Origin: Diogma glabrata
Lineage: Eukaryota; Arthropoda; Insecta; Diptera; Cylindrotomidae
Assembly: GCA_963693315.1 (NCBI GenBank)
Contig: OY856186.1
Coordinates: forward strand, 286,828,930 to 286,892,929
Direction: 5' to 3'
DNA: 64,000 bases
The first letter of the stretch is position 1. Every line of letters begins with the position of its first letter. The position numbers and the translations under genes are program-made. A model generated the notes under the pieces. It did no database searches. It had not been told where the DNA came from and saw only the letters and a list, made by a program, of their open reading frames with translations. Below, one piece after another: positions 63,504-64,000 of the stretch.

Positions 63504-64000
63504 GTAATTGGGCCCTGATACGGAGCCACGTTTGTAATTGATTCACTTCGTGAATCGGATTGGACTTTTATCACTTTGTTTCTGTTCAATATACTGTTAA
63601 AACTATACAAATCACAAGCACATCTGATATTCCACCGTTTTTATAGTGGGAAAAAAATAAAAGTTAAAGCAAAGGAGATCACTCCCGCCATCCGGAATGT
63701 CCCTACACGGATCTTAGATTTTGGAAATCTCTTATTATTCTTCAATTAGCCTATCATTCTAAAAACTAAGTTGAACCACATAAAAAATTAAATTCCAATA
63801 CTAATATAAAATTAGAAAAATACCTTATTTTAAACTGTTGATTCTGTTTCCACCAGTTGCAATACCACGCTCCAAAGTTGTTGAATTTTGATCTGGATAA
63901 GCAGAGATATTATTTCGGATACCAAGTGAACTTCTTTAAACCAATATTTGCTTAATTCCTGATTTGAAATATTAGAATATCCATTTGAAACTACGGCACC
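63504..64000. other. Unassigned DNA at the window edge
   Basis: Starts with GTAATTGGGCCCTGATACGG and a hairpin (GATTCACTTCGTGAATC at 63540), then AT-rich DNA. On the minus strand at 63840-64000 two short open stretches occur, but neither is bounded convincingly. Confidence 0.3.

Noticed and set aside
63840..64000. Protein-like stretches on the minus strand at the right edge
   Set aside because: Two frames compete, each with stops, and the window ends here; too little to call.
1..64000. CRISPR arrays, tRNA or rRNA genes, prokaryotic operons
   Set aside because: The minisatellites have no constant-repeat/unique-spacer pattern, no tRNA cloverleaf or rRNA core was recognised, and the gene structure is eukaryotic.

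Overview
The window looks like a gene-poor, strongly AT-rich stretch of an insect nuclear genome. The evidence for this is a spliced gene with a 66-bp intron of insect type, Jockey-like non-LTR elements with poly(A) tails, Ty3/Gypsy LTR elements, Helitron termini and many small inverted-repeat elements. I see no rRNA, tRNA or CRISPR array and no prokaryotic gene organisation. Species cannot be told from the sequence. Nearly everything I can name is transposable-element DNA, much of it nested.

Layout. 1-5.2 kb: mostly unassigned AT-rich DNA with a possible tiny three-exon gene (302-1310), a hairpin MITE (719-867), a decayed coding remnant (2.8-3.3 kb) and one good candidate first exon on the minus strand (3974-4141). 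5.2-9.3 kb: a large imperfect foldback whose arms are 5545-6070 and 8440-8965, flanked by a ~30-bp minisatellite in opposite orientations. 9.3-18 kb: a nest. An inverted-repeat element is split by a Jockey copy (15049-17379), and next to it sits an LTR element (9572-15031, TSD ACAG) whose only large ORF is a 649-aa Gag-like coiled-coil protein. 18.76-22.65 kb: a 3.9-kb foldback transposon, with a second element (20100-21110) inside it. 23.7-24.7 kb: three ~330-bp tandem units. 25.9-26.3 kb: the only convincing host gene, two 5' exons on the minus strand. 27.3-29.6 kb: a duplicated segment carrying a Jockey fragment and a solo LTR.

29.8-41.7 kb: a Helitron-derived domain (5' tips at 29803, 39281 and 41235; a replication-protein remnant at 40898-41101; a palindromic mini-Helitron at 41235-41691). 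It was invaded by a 7.5-kb Gypsy element (30448-37996), a SINE-like element sharing its tail with the local Jockey family (38171-38843), and a second Jockey family (39346-40627). The Gypsy element has almost identical LTRs and a SAP-domain Gag with a GGGAAAC slippery site at its stop. It is dead: its RT active site carries a small deletion, and a 1.2-kb solo LTR (TSD GTCG) sits in pol.

41.8-64 kb: a second copy of the 27-29 kb segment, another minisatellite plus inverted-repeat element, a ~1.1-kb TA-flanked TIR family in three copies (43968, 59848, 62536), two copies of a composite element with internal tandem arrays (46.6-50.0 and 56.8-58.4 kb), two more decayed Jockey copies, and several foldback MITEs (55831, 61609). 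Because many of these elements interrupt one another and paralogous empty sites lie in the same window, the order of several insertions can be read directly.
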